Shown here piece by piece: positions 14,745 through 22,686 of a stretch of 32,833 nucleotides of DNA. The stretch covers positions 1-32,833 of the forward strand of contig CBDUZZ010000053.1 in the NCBI GenBank assembly GCA_965371855.1, in the 5' to 3' direction. Source of the stretch: JAADEM01 sp965371855. Lineage in GTDB: Bacteria; Bacteroidota; Bacteroidia; Bacteroidales; Marinilabiliaceae. Position 1 is the stretch's first letter; each line of letters opens with the position of its first letter. The notes under the pieces were generated by a model, which saw only the letters and a program-made list of their open reading frames with translations, did not search any database and was not told the DNA's origin. The translations under genes were made by a program, and so were the position numbers.

Positions 14745-15116
14745 CCAATCGGCAGATTGGATAAAGACACTCGTATAGTTTCTCACCCTGTCAGTGGCCT
14801 TGTGCCCTGACAGTGGTGCTTTGTAGCGAAATAAAAACAAACTACGGACAAGTGCGCCGCTAACAGAGTCTCCGACTACTGTCTTTACTCATCCACAACG
14901 CTTCGAGGTGTAAGCACGCTCGAAGATTTGATCTGTCAAACCTCAATTCGGCAATTGTTACTTTTTGACGATTCGATGTCCTAAAGGACGATCAAATGTC
15001 AGAAAACCTCAAATCGTCAGTCATTAGACTGACATTTGAACGTTAAAACCTTCCTGTTTCCAACGAAAACAACTCACGGCAAGTGTATCACTGACAGAGT
15101 CTCCGACTGCTGTCAG
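14745..15116. repeat. Tandem series of small hairpins in a gene-free interval
   Basis: At least seven short inverted repeats follow one another: CCAATC/GATTGG (14745-14760), CTGTCAG/CTGACAG (14788-14813), ACAGAGTC-TCC-GACTaCTGT (14863-14882), CTTCGAG/CTCGAAG (14901-14925), GTCC-TAAA-GGAC (14978-14989), GTCAGTC-ATTA-GACTGAC (15016-15033) and CTGACAGAGTC-TCC-GACTgCTGTCAG (15091-15116). The third and the last belong to a diverged direct repeat of about 57 bp (near 14828-14886 and 15063-15120). No reading frame explains this. It may be clustered dispersed repeats or a structured RNA. Confidence 0.55.
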
Positions 15117-15146
15117 GGTATCCTCAAAAGCCCTTGTATATATTTT

Positions 15147-15320
15147 AAGAGGCTGTCAAAAAAGTCGTCATTCCGAGTGAAGCGAAGGAATCTTACAAAA
15201 CTAAACTGCTGTAATTCTACAGATTGCCTGCCCGACTTAAATTTCTTTTAATGGTGTCAGGCGGGCTTCTTCGTTCCTCATCGCAATGACGTCAAGTTCT
15301 TTCTTTTTGGACAGCCACTT
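15147..15320. mobile_element. MITE-like dispersed repeat with imperfect terminal inverted repeats
   Basis: The left end (AAGAGGCTGTC, then TCGTCATTCCGAGTGAAGCG) is the approximate inverse of the right end (CATCGCAATGACGTCAAG, then GGACAGCCACTT). The element is about 174 bp and has no transposase. The inner GTCATTNCGAnnnGAAGCGAnGnAATCT type of sequence is a dispersed-repeat motif seen in many Bacteroidota genomes, from memory. Short translated frames here are by-products of the repeat. Confidence 0.6.
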
Positions 15321-15413
15321 AGAGGAAGTGAAGCCTGTCTGCAACAGGCAGGCAATCTGTAATTCAACAGATTGCTTCGTCCTATCGTCCTCGCAATGAC
15401 GATCTGTGTCATG
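15211..15413. repeat. Nested inverted repeat overlapping the MITE-like element
   Basis: GTAATTCTACAGATTGCC (15211-15228) is mirrored by a near-inverse ending near 15366 (GGCAGGCAATCTGTAATTC). A further AGATTGCTTCGTC...CTCGCAATGACG copy (15370-15402) is inverted relative to 15164-15188. This suggests several rounds of repeat insertion. Confidence 0.5.
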
Positions 15414-15452
15414 TTTTATTGCAGACACTATTTAGTTTCATTGCACTCTAAA

Positions 15453-16193
15453 TTAAATATACCCCTGCTTTTTAAGAACCTCTTTCAGCACTCCACTGAA
15501 ATGTTCATTATCGGCTTTTTTATATCTTACATCAGTGAAAACCTGAGCTAAAGTCTCTTTATTGTTTTCGGCAATAAACGCTTTGTTCTCTTCCAGATTC
15601 TCTTTTTCGTGATAATACCTGTCGATATCTTCAGCGGTGTAATCTTTGTATGTTTCATTATGCACAACAGCATCAAGCGGTAGTCTATCGGTAAGCCCGG
15701 GATCTTCGGCAGGATAACCTATGGTAACTGTAGTAACAGGCACAACACCCTTCGGCAGTTTCAATTGTTCAATTATTTTGTCAGCCAGATATGTGGTTGT
15801 TCCCAGGTAACAAATACCAAGACCTTTTGACTCTGCTGCCACACATACATTCTGTGCAACAAGCAGTGCATCTATGGCGGCAGTCATAAACGACAGAAAA
15901 TTATCGTAACCGGGTTCGGCATTACGCTGCTCACACCATTTATTAAAGCGATTGAAATCGGCACAAAAAGTTAACACGACAGGCGCATTTGCAACCATAG
16001 GCTGATTGAAGTGCATTGGAGCAAGTTCTTTCTTTTTCTCCTCATCGCGTGTAACAACAATACTGTAAACCTGCATATTCCCGGTGGTGGATGCACGAAC
16101 TCCGGCTTCAAGTATCTCATTCAACAATGCATCTGCAATATCTTCATCTGTATATTTCCGTATAGTACGGTGATTGTTTAATATATCTATCAT
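15453..16193 (-). CDS. Nitroreductase-family FMN-dependent NAD(P)H oxidoreductase (NfsA/Frp-like)
   Basis: A 246-aa flavin enzyme that reduces nitro compounds, quinones or flavins. The FMN-binding signature is at the N-terminus (HRTIRKYTDEDI, residues 8-19; RASTTGNMQVYSIVV, 33-47). The central helix region MTAAIDALLVAQNVCVAAESKGLGICYLGT (about 103-132) and TVTIGYPAEDPGLTDRLPLDAVVH (about 155-178) are typical of the NfsA-like branch, whose proteins have a similar length. The physiological substrate cannot be read from the sequence. It lies downstream of dapA, with 231 bp between them. Confidence 0.9.
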   Translation of the reverse strand: MIDILNNHRTIRKYTDEDIADALLNEILEAGVRASTTGNMQVYSIVVTRDEEKKKELAPMHFNQPMVANAPVVLTFCADFNRFNKWCEQRNAEPGYDNFLSFMTAAIDALLVAQNVCVAAESKGLGICYLGTTTYLADKIIEQLKLPKGVVPVTTVTIGYPAEDPGLTDRLPLDAVVHNETYKDYTAEDIDRYYHEKENLEENKAFIAENNKETLAQVFTDVRYKKADNEHFSGVLKEVLKKQGYI

Positions 16194-16284
16194 GTTAATT
16201 ATTGATTATTGGTTATTGTTGATTTGGCTATTGGATAAATTGAGTAATTGAAGAGTTTTGGAATAAAGTATTCCTCAATTCTCT

Positions 16285-16301
16285 GCCTGCTGCAAGCAGG
16301 C
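16285..16301. repeat. Small GC-rich hairpin between dapA and the nitroreductase gene
   Basis: GCCTGC (16285-16290) and GCAGGC (16296-16301) with a 5-nt loop, about 125 bp past the dapA stop. No T-run follows on the minus strand, so it is at best a weak terminator. The rest of 16194-16424 is low-complexity AT and TTCTCCATT-like repeats. Confidence 0.35.
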
Positions 16302-16424
16302 TCAGTTTATCATTTATTCATTTAGTAATATTTAACCGCAAAGTTCGCAAGCGATGAGTAGTGGGTGTGTGCTGTTTCACTTCTCCATTTCTCCATTTCT
16401 TCATTCCTTCATTTCAACAATTCA

Positions 16425-17315
16425 TTAAATCAACTTCAAATTCTTCATCTCAGCAATAAGCTTCTCTCTGTTTTCATCATCCATCCGGCACATTGGCGAT
16501 CTGAACTCCTCTTTAATCATTCCCATTTCTGCCAATGCTGTTTTTACAGGAATAGGATTCGATTCAATGAACATCAAATCCATAAGTTTTCTGTATTTAT
16601 AAAACAGGTCTCTGGTTTGTTCTACTTTCCCATCAAGAGACAAGTGCATCAATTCTCTGAACCCGGAAGGTATAACATTTGCAATGACTGATATACATCC
16701 GTCTGACCCTAATAAGTTCATAGATGTAGCCAGGAAATCATCTCCACTGAACACTTTGAAACCTTTGGGTCGTAATGCAATTAATGATGCTGCAACAGAA
16801 AGGCTTCCTCCTGCTTCTTTAATCCCAATAATATTTTCAAAATCCGCTCCCAGTTTAAGAGCTACATCTACAGGAATGACGGACCCTGTACGAGATGGAA
16901 CATTATAAAGAATAATAGGAATATCAACAGCTTTTGCGACAGAAGAGAAATGTAAATACATACCATTTCCGGTAGGTTTATTGTAGTATGGACCAACCAC
17001 CAGGGCAGCATCCACACCTACCTCTTTAGCCCTTTTTGTATAGTTAATGCTATCGCGTGTTGAGTTACTGCCTGTGCCGGCAATAACAGGAATCCTGCCA
17101 TTTACTCTTTCAACTACCCTGCCGATAACCATGGCATCCTCCTCTTGTGTCATAGTTGCTGCTTCACCAGTAGTTCCACACACTACTATTCCATCAGTCT
17201 TATTTTCAAGATGAAAATCTATCAACTTATCAAAAGCTTCAAAGTCAACTGAGCCATCCTTATTAAATGGTGTTACGATTGCAACAATAGAGCCTTTTAA
17301 ATCATATATTGTCAT
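16425..17315 (-). CDS. dapA: 4-hydroxy-tetrahydrodipicolinate synthase
   Basis: A 296-aa cytoplasmic enzyme that condenses pyruvate with aspartate semialdehyde, the first step of the lysine/diaminopimelate branch. Hallmarks: VCGTTGEAATMT (T48, T49 in the active site), GPYYNKPTGNGMY (109-121), ILYNVPSRTG (Y137 and R142) and NIIGIKEAGG with the Schiff-base Lys166. Length and spacing match E. coli DapA (Y133, R138, K161). The start is 26 nt downstream of a perfect TACATTTG -7 box. The divergent neighbour encodes an ACT-domain protein. Confidence 0.96.
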   Translation of the reverse strand: MTIYDLKGSIVAIVTPFNKDGSVDFEAFDKLIDFHLENKTDGIVVCGTTGEAATMTQEEDAMVIGRVVERVNGRIPVIAGTGSNSTRDSINYTKRAKEVGVDAALVVGPYYNKPTGNGMYLHFSSVAKAVDIPIILYNVPSRTGSVIPVDVALKLGADFENIIGIKEAGGSLSVAASLIALRPKGFKVFSGDDFLATSMNLLGSDGCISVIANVIPSGFRELMHLSLDGKVEQTRDLFYKYRKLMDLMFIESNPIPVKTALAEMGMIKEEFRSPMCRMDDENREKLIAEMKNLKLI

Positions 17316-17340
17316 ACCAGTATTATTTTTTTATTTATTG

Positions 17341-17348
17341 CAAATGTA
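17341..17348 (-). promoter_or_regulatory. -7 box of the dapA promoter
   Basis: TACATTTG on the minus strand (17348-17341) is a perfect TAnnTTTG. The expected transcript start is near 17334, giving a leader of about 19 nt. No convincing -33 element is seen, and the leader is too short for a riboswitch. Confidence 0.55.
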
Positions 17349-17424
17349 TCAATAGGACATCATTAAAAAAAACTTTTTAAATAAAAAACATTCTTATAAC
17401 ATCGTGTTAATTTTTTAACATTGC

Positions 17425-17432
17425 TATCTTTG
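17425..17432 (+). promoter_or_regulatory. -7 box of the ACT-domain gene
   Basis: TATCTTTG matches TAnnTTTG, 17 nt before the ATG at 17450, so the leader would be only about 10 nt. It is divergent from the dapA promoter, with about 76 bp between the two boxes. Confidence 0.55.
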
Positions 17433-17449
17433 TACAAAATATTTCAAAT

Positions 17450-18121
17450 ATGATTACAGTTAGTCAAGCAGTAGAAAAAGTAATTAGGGTAAAGCCATTT
17501 GTTGTAGAGGCTCTTTGTGAAGGCATCCTAAACAACTCATCTCTTGCAAGACAGATAAAGCCTATGGTTGAGAAACTTACCGGCAAACAGGTGAAGATGG
17601 GTGCAATTGTAATGGCACTTAACAGGCTTGTACCTCAATTGGATTACTCATTAAGCCAAAATCTGGAAAAACTACTAGAATCTTTAGGTGATATTATAGT
17701 GCGCTCAAACCTTACAGACTACACATTTAAGAACAGTAATAACATTTTTCACAGTCACACCAAGGTAATGCAAGAAATAAGTAATCAGCAGGATGTTTTT
17801 TACACTCTTGTACGTGGAGTGTTTGAATCTAATCTGGTTGTAAGTTCTAATTATGAGAAACTTGTAAAAGAACATTTCAAAAATGAAGATTGTATTTATA
17901 AACAAGCTGAATTATCAGCTATTACAATAAAATTACCAACAAGCAATATTCAGGTAACCGGTTTTTATTACCATATAATGAAAGCAATTGCGTGGGAAGG
18001 TATAAACATCAAGGAAGTTATATCTACCACTAACGAATTCACCGTTATTGTAAATGACGAAGATGTTGACCGTGCATTTTCTATACTTAAAAATCTCAGA
18101 ACAATAAATAATCCAAAGTAA
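17450..18121 (+). CDS. ACT-domain protein, aspartokinase-related regulatory type
   Basis: A 223-aa cytoplasmic protein. The N-terminal 60-70 residues (MITVSQAVEKVIRVKPFVVEALCEGILNNSSLARQIK then KQVKMGAIVMALNRLVPQL) are helical and resemble a small winged-helix-like domain. The rest (about 85-220) reads as two ACT-like units: a degenerate one and a clear one (ITGLx-type TGFYYHIMKAIAWEGINIKEVISTTNEFTVIVNDEDVDRAFSILKNL, about 163-217). ACT domains bind amino acids; this C-terminal part resembles those of aspartokinases, but no kinase domain is present. Its position divergent to dapA suggests an amino-acid-responsive role in lysine/aspartate-family synthesis; this is inference. It converges on the DUF4143 ATPase gene with a 13-bp gap. 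Confidence 0.7.
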   Translation: MITVSQAVEKVIRVKPFVVEALCEGILNNSSLARQIKPMVEKLTGKQVKMGAIVMALNRLVPQLDYSLSQNLEKLLESLGDIIVRSNLTDYTFKNSNNIFHSHTKVMQEISNQQDVFYTLVRGVFESNLVVSSNYEKLVKEHFKNEDCIYKQAELSAITIKLPTSNIQVTGFYYHIMKAIAWEGINIKEVISTTNEFTVIVNDEDVDRAFSILKNLRTINNPK

Positions 18122-18134
18122 GTTTTGAAATTCT

Positions 18135-19370
18135 TTATATCTTAAATACCCATTTGCAATTTTCAGAGATATTGTAAGACACTACGCTAACCGGGTAGTT
18201 TGGATATGCAAGTGAAAACTTATCCAAAACATTTTTCTTTAAACTCCTACAACTGACTTTAGCTTCATATGCTATACCTTTATTAAAGGAAGTAGTAATT
18301 ACAAAATCCACTTCTTTATTGTCTACAGTACGCCAATATCTTATATTTTCGCTGTCATAAATATTACTCAATCTTTTATAGATATAACTTTCGAAAAGAG
18401 CTCCTTTATCCTCCCTGATATTAAAATCATAGAAACTGTTTAATATAACATTAATCATACCTGTATCTTTAAAATAGAGTTTAGGCATTTTGGTTATTTC
18501 TTTTCTGATATTTGAATAAAAAGGCCTAACAAGATTTATATGGAAGCTTTTTTGCAAAATAAAAAGATATTTTTCGATTGTTTTATTATCGAGCCCAATA
18601 GTATTTGCAAGCTCATTTCTATTCACAAGGCTACCTGATTGATGAGCAATAATTGACAATAAATTGTAAAATTTCGATAAATTACTAACCCCTGATTCCT
18701 GAATATCACGTTTTAGAAATGAGTTTCGTATTTCATTTAACATATTCTTCTTTTCCTGAATATCATTTTCAAGTACAACTCCCGGATAACCACCATAAAT
18801 TAGAAATTCGTTAAAGTTATCCAGTAGCTCATTTGAGACCGTTGAGAAATAATCCGGTTGAGACCTGATAATTTCAATTTCATTCTTCAAGGTAGTAAGT
18901 CCATTGAACAGCAACCATTCATCAAAGTCTAATGTTTGTAGTTCAAATATTCGTTTTCTTCCGGATAGAGAATCTTTATATTTGGAATCGATATAAAAAG
19001 CACTACTTCCGGTTGCAATTATTTTCAGTCTTTCTTCATAAGCATCATAAAGGTATTTCAGGAAATTCGACGGGTTTTCAGCATATTGAACTTCGTCAAT
19101 AAATAGAAAGATCCTTTTGTTGTCTTTACTATTTTTCGCAGGGCGAACGGCGAACGAAAATATTTCCTCCGGATGTTTATTTATGGCTGACAAGATCATC
19201 GGATCCTCAAAAGAAACATAACTAACAATCTCATTTTCATCAACAAGTTGTTCAGCCAGAGCTTTAATCAACGTTGTTTTACCACATTGTCGCGGTCCGG
19301 TAATAATGGAATATTCTTTCCTTTTAAGATGATCTTTTATCTGCTTATGTAGATTACGATAGATATACAT
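18135..19370 (-). CDS. AAA ATPase with C-terminal DUF4143 (PD-(D/E)XK-like) domain
   Basis: A 411-aa ATP-binding protein. The Walker A motif is TGPRQCGKTTL (about residues 24-34) and Walker B is RIFLFIDEVQYAE (about 87-99), with sensor IATGSSAF (about 119-126). The C-terminal DUF4143 has the fold of restriction-type nucleases and shows VDFVITTSFNKGIAYEAKVS, with the D...E-x-K arrangement. The family is common in Bacteroidota and of unknown role, perhaps stress or mobile-element related. I chose the ATG at 19370; the frame continues to a TTG at 19388, but that lies too close to the -7 box at 19391-19398. A palindrome sits upstream of the promoter. Confidence 0.85.
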   Translation of the reverse strand: MYIYRNLHKQIKDHLKRKEYSIITGPRQCGKTTLIKALAEQLVDENEIVSYVSFEDPMILSAINKHPEEIFSFAVRPAKNSKDNKRIFLFIDEVQYAENPSNFLKYLYDAYEERLKIIATGSSAFYIDSKYKDSLSGRKRIFELQTLDFDEWLLFNGLTTLKNEIEIIRSQPDYFSTVSNELLDNFNEFLIYGGYPGVVLENDIQEKKNMLNEIRNSFLKRDIQESGVSNLSKFYNLLSIIAHQSGSLVNRNELANTIGLDNKTIEKYLFILQKSFHINLVRPFYSNIRKEITKMPKLYFKDTGMINVILNSFYDFNIREDKGALFESYIYKRLSNIYDSENIRYWRTVDNKEVDFVITTSFNKGIAYEAKVSCRSLKKNVLDKFSLAYPNYPVSVVSYNISENCKWVFKI

Positions 19371-19390
19371 CCTTCTTTTTTTTAACAATA

Positions 19391-19398
19391 CAAATATA
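19391..19398 (-). promoter_or_regulatory. -7 box of the DUF4143 ATPase gene
   Basis: TATATTTG on the minus strand (19398-19391) is a perfect TAnnTTTG, 20 nt before the ATG at 19370. The region where a -33 element should lie is occupied by the palindrome at 19401-19429. Confidence 0.55.
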
Positions 19399-19400
19399 AG

Positions 19401-19429
19401 ATATTATTGGAATTGGATTCCAATAATAT
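19401..19429. promoter_or_regulatory. Palindromic operator candidate of the DUF4143 ATPase gene
   Basis: A perfect inverted repeat with 13-bp arms: ATATTATTGGAAT (19401-19413), spacer TGG, ATTCCAATAATAT (19417-19429). A third half-site-like AATATTGGAATT follows at about 19436-19447. It covers the -33 region of the promoter, so a bound dimer should block or recruit RNA polymerase. Confidence 0.6.
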
Positions 19430-19538
19430 CAGATAATATTGGAATTAATATCCTATATTATCTATTATCCCTATTCATATCCTGATATCAGTTTCTACGA
19501 AAATGCTTTATGTATCCTTGCTTTTATCCACTTGTCAT

Positions 19539-20447
19539 TCAGCTCTTCAACTCATTATCAATATACTCCATAATCTCGTCAAACTGATTGGGATAAAACC
19601 ACACTCTGTTTTTATCCCTGCGAAACCACGATAGCTGTCGCTTGGCATAACGCCGTGAGTTACGTTTAATAAGTTCAATCGCTTGCACGTGTGATAAATT
19701 ACCATCGAAATATTCAAACAGTTCTTTATACCCAACAGTGTTTAAAGAGTTCATGTGTTTGTAGGGATAAAACTCTCTTGCCTCCTCTTCAAGCCCTGCT
19801 TCTATCATCTTATCCACCCGGTGATTGATACGGTCGTATAGCTCCTTACGATCCATGTCAAGTCCAATATGTATCTGCTTGAAATCTCTTTTCCGGTTGT
19901 GGTTTTTTCTTAAGGAGCTGTATGGTTTCCCGGCCATCAGGCATACTTCAACAGCATGTATAATTCGTTTATGATTTTTCAAATCAACTTGACTATAAAA
20001 GTCGGGATCCAGAATTTTCAATTCATGCCTTATTGACTCTATACCCTCTTTTTCATAACGTTCAAGCAAATCATTTCTTAGCTCAGTGTCGATTGTAGGT
20101 ATATCATCAATGCCTTTACAAACAGCATCCACATACATCATTGAACCACCGGTCATAAGAATGTCAGGGTGTTCAGGAAACTTATTTTTCAACAAAGAGA
20201 GAACATCCTGCTCAAACTGATAAGCATTGTAATAATCATGAATGGAGTGTGTTGCAACCATGTAGTGAGGCACAATATCAAGTTGCTTCGCGGTAGGTGC
20301 GGCAGTTCCTATTTTCAGTTCCTTATAAACCTGACGACTGTCAGCAGATACGATAATGGTATTAAGTTGTTTTGCTATTCGCAAACTAAGTTCAGTCTTC
20401 CCAATTCCGGTAGGGCCAACCAATACTATTAAGTTTGTAGGGTTCAT
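19539..20447 (-). CDS. miaA: tRNA dimethylallyltransferase
   Basis: A 302-aa cytoplasmic enzyme that transfers the dimethylallyl group to N6 of A37 in tRNAs that read UNN codons. It has the P-loop GPTGIGKTELS (residues 11-21), the DSRQVYKELKIGTAAPT motif (36-52), HYMVATHSIHDYYNAYQFEQD (61-81), ILMTGGSMMYVDAV (95-108) and the C-terminal VGYKELFEYFDG...SRRYAKRQLSWFRRD region that contacts the tRNA. Length is typical. It follows the 20530-21051 gene on the same strand by 82 bp and may be its operon partner. Confidence 0.96.
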   Translation of the reverse strand: MNPTNLIVLVGPTGIGKTELSLRIAKQLNTIIVSADSRQVYKELKIGTAAPTAKQLDIVPHYMVATHSIHDYYNAYQFEQDVLSLLKNKFPEHPDILMTGGSMMYVDAVCKGIDDIPTIDTELRNDLLERYEKEGIESIRHELKILDPDFYSQVDLKNHKRIIHAVEVCLMAGKPYSSLRKNHNRKRDFKQIHIGLDMDRKELYDRINHRVDKMIEAGLEEEAREFYPYKHMNSLNTVGYKELFEYFDGNLSHVQAIELIKRNSRRYAKRQLSWFRRDKNRVWFYPNQFDEIMEYIDNELKS

Positions 20448-20529
20448 ATGGTTTGTGAAGGTGAAAGTTTATCAAAGAAAGGAAACTAGTCTCAAATTAA
20501 CAAATTATCACATCAACTAATCATACCAT

Positions 20530-21051
20530 CTAATATGCATCATCCGGAAGATTCTCAAAATCGAGACTATCCATATCTTCAAATTCTCCACCAAAATCAT
20601 CATCATAATCCTGTATGGAAAAATCATCTTCTGCAGAAATGATATCCTCAACTTCTATTTGGTTAGGTGTACTTCCTTCAATCTTTAATAACTCTGATCC
20701 TTTAGATTCACCCTCTATGACATTAAATACCTCCATGAAAAATGCACGTTCAGAGAAGAAATCAAAAACATACAGCAATCTTTGCTTTTTACCTTTTATA
20801 AATTCACTCAGTGTTGTCTCATCCATTAATAAAACATCTTCGTCTTCATCAGCCATCTTCATAAGACTAATCTCTTTCTCCTTGTTCCATTCACTATCTG
20901 TGATTATAAAGGATGCCATATTAGAAGGATCAAAATCCAGACTTTTCTGTATAAACATGTGCATATCCATGAAGGAAGCATTTTCGTTTATTTCTACTTC
21001 CATGATAAAATCATCTGCATCGTTTGATAACAATCTGAAATGTAATATCAT
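20530..21051 (-). CDS. pRiA4b ORF-3-like (IS1096 TnpR passenger-like) acidic protein
   Basis: A 173-aa soluble protein. The N-terminus (MILHFRLLSNDADDFIMEVEINENASFMDMHMFIQ, then MASFIITDSEWNKEKEISL and KQRLLYVFDFFSERAFFMEV) follows the plasmid pRiA4b ORF-3-like pattern, a family of unknown biochemical role. The last 45 residues are strongly acidic (VEDIISAEDDFSIQDYDDDF, then GGEFEDMDSLDFENLPDDAY). Despite the family name there is no transposon around it. In many Bacteroidota, as I recall, this gene lies close to miaA, as here. Confidence 0.65.
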   Translation of the reverse strand: MILHFRLLSNDADDFIMEVEINENASFMDMHMFIQKSLDFDPSNMASFIITDSEWNKEKEISLMKMADEDEDVLLMDETTLSEFIKGKKQRLLYVFDFFSERAFFMEVFNVIEGESKGSELLKIEGSTPNQIEVEDIISAEDDFSIQDYDDDFGGEFEDMDSLDFENLPDDAY

Positions 21052-21242
21052 AATTTATTAATATCCAACTTAAGTAATACAACAACTCTTTCTATCTAAT
21101 CACTGCAATCTTATTAACTGAAAAACCTCACAAATGTTTCAAATTACAACCTAATTAACGTGTGTTAACATTTCCACCTGCTTTTTTTTTATATTTTTAT
21201 GCAATAAAAGAAACATATAGTATTAACACATAATATTACCTT

Positions 21243-22580
21243 ATGGAAAATAACAAAAACAGACCTGATGCAAATGAAGAACTCAGTTTGAATCAGCCCA
21301 AAAAGAGTGAAAATGCAAATGGCATCAAACGGCGTAATTTCCTGAAGAAAAGTATTTTAGGAGCAGCTGCATTTACTATTGTTCCACGCCATGTTTTGGG
21401 CGGACCGGGGTTTACTGCCCCAAGTGATCAGATAACAAAAGCCATAATCGGGATGGGTGGAATTGGTTACGGTCATCATCTTCAAAGAGAAGGCAGGCTT
21501 GTTGCTATGTGTGACGTTGACCAGAATCACCTTAACAGAGCTATTAAAAAAGTTGGCAAAGGAGTTAATACATATCATGATTTTAGAGAGCTCCTGCTTC
21601 AAAAAGATATTGACGTAGTTCATATCGCCACACCTCCACACTGGCATGGTCTGATGTCAGTAATGGCAGCCGAAGCAGGTAAGGATATATGGTGTGAGAA
21701 ACCTATGACCAGAACAATTGGTGAAGGTAAAAAAGTTATTGAAGCTGTTCAAAGACACGGTAGAATGTTCCGTTTAAATACATGGTTTCGCTTTAGAAGT
21801 CAGTTTTATGGGTTAGGCACAACTATTAAACCACTAAAAAAAGTTGTCGAAAGCGGCGTTTTAGGATGGCCTCTTAAAGTAACTGTTAGCGGAATAACCG
21901 GATACAATTGGAAATTTTATTGGAAAGGCGAATACAACCTCCATCCTATGCCTGTTCCCAAGGAACTTGATTACAATATGTGGTTAGGGCCTGCTCCCTA
22001 TAAGCCATACAACAAAGAACATGTTCACTCTAAATTCAGAGGGTACTGGGACTATGATGGCGGAGGCTTAGCCGACATGGGACAACACTACCTCGACCCT
22101 GTTCAATACCTTCTTGGGAAAGACGATACCAGCCCCATAAAAGTAGAGGTGGATGCGCCTCAACAACACAATTATGCTGTTGGCACATGGCGACGCATAA
22201 CATACACTTATGAAGACGGCTGCCAGATTATACTGGATGGTGAAAACCGTGATAAAGATGCAGCATACATAGAAGGGCCAAATGGAAAAATATACCGTGG
22301 TTTCAAATCAACAATACCAAATTTAAGAGAAGTTATTCAATCTATGCCTGATCCGGAACCGCAAATCACTTCATTTCATGAATCAGTTAGAACAAGAAAG
22401 AAATTTGCCTTGAATGAGATGAACGGTCACAGGTCGTGTACTATCGTAAATATGGGAGTAACAGCTTTACGTTTAGGACGTACATTACATTTCGATCCGG
22501 TTAAGCAGGAGTTCATTGACGATAAGGCTGCAAATGACCTTAATAACTATCCAATGCGTGCACCATGGAATATCTTTTAG
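21243..22580 (+). CDS. Tat-exported Gfo/Idh/MocA-family oxidoreductase
   Basis: A 445-aa NAD(P)-dependent oxidoreductase with a twin-arginine signal (KRRNFLKKSILGAAAF, about residues 28-43), so it is folded with its cofactor and then exported to the periplasm. The Rossmann part runs from about 65 (KAIIGMGGIGYGHHLQREGRLVAMCDVD) and includes the family motif WCEKPMTR (about 150-157). The C-terminal alpha/beta sheet contains DYDGGGLADMGQHYLDPVQY (about 262-281) with the likely active-site His. Enzymes of this type oxidise sugars, often at C3. The next gene encodes two DUF1080 domains, the partners known for 3-keto-glycosides. Confidence 0.9.
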   Translation: MENNKNRPDANEELSLNQPKKSENANGIKRRNFLKKSILGAAAFTIVPRHVLGGPGFTAPSDQITKAIIGMGGIGYGHHLQREGRLVAMCDVDQNHLNRAIKKVGKGVNTYHDFRELLLQKDIDVVHIATPPHWHGLMSVMAAEAGKDIWCEKPMTRTIGEGKKVIEAVQRHGRMFRLNTWFRFRSQFYGLGTTIKPLKKVVESGVLGWPLKVTVSGITGYNWKFYWKGEYNLHPMPVPKELDYNMWLGPAPYKPYNKEHVHSKFRGYWDYDGGGLADMGQHYLDPVQYLLGKDDTSPIKVEVDAPQQHNYAVGTWRRITYTYEDGCQIILDGENRDKDAAYIEGPNGKIYRGFKSTIPNLREVIQSMPDPEPQITSFHESVRTRKKFALNEMNGHRSCTIVNMGVTALRLGRTLHFDPVKQEFIDDKAANDLNNYPMRAPWNIF

Positions 22581-22686
22581 ATGTACGACGTGGGGATATT
22601 AGATTTACGATATATGAAAATGAGATTATTGATTATTGATTATTTACAATTGAAAACATAAATATCTTCAACTAAAAATTAAGAAT

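Noticed and set aside
14745..15116. A CRISPR array
   Set aside because: The hairpins have different sequences and uneven spacing, and only one diverged pair forms a direct repeat. There are no equal-length repeats and spacers, and no cas genes are in the window.
15237..15428. A 63-codon open frame on the minus strand as a small gene
   Set aside because: It consists of dispersed-repeat sequence (inverted copies of the CATTNCGA motif), has no signal or family feature, and its composition follows the repeat.
17316..17449. A lysine riboswitch before dapA
   Set aside because: The predicted leader is only about 19 nt, and no long structured element is present.
20530..21051. A transposon around the pRiA4b/IS1096-passenger-like gene
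   Set aside because: No transposase, no terminal inverted repeats and no target duplication were seen; it sits in a conserved-looking position beside miaA.
20615..21061. A 148-codon plus-strand frame opposite the acidic pRiA4b-like protein
   Set aside because: The Ser-rich translation is the mirror of the Asp/Glu codons on the other strand; the minus-strand product fits a known family pattern.
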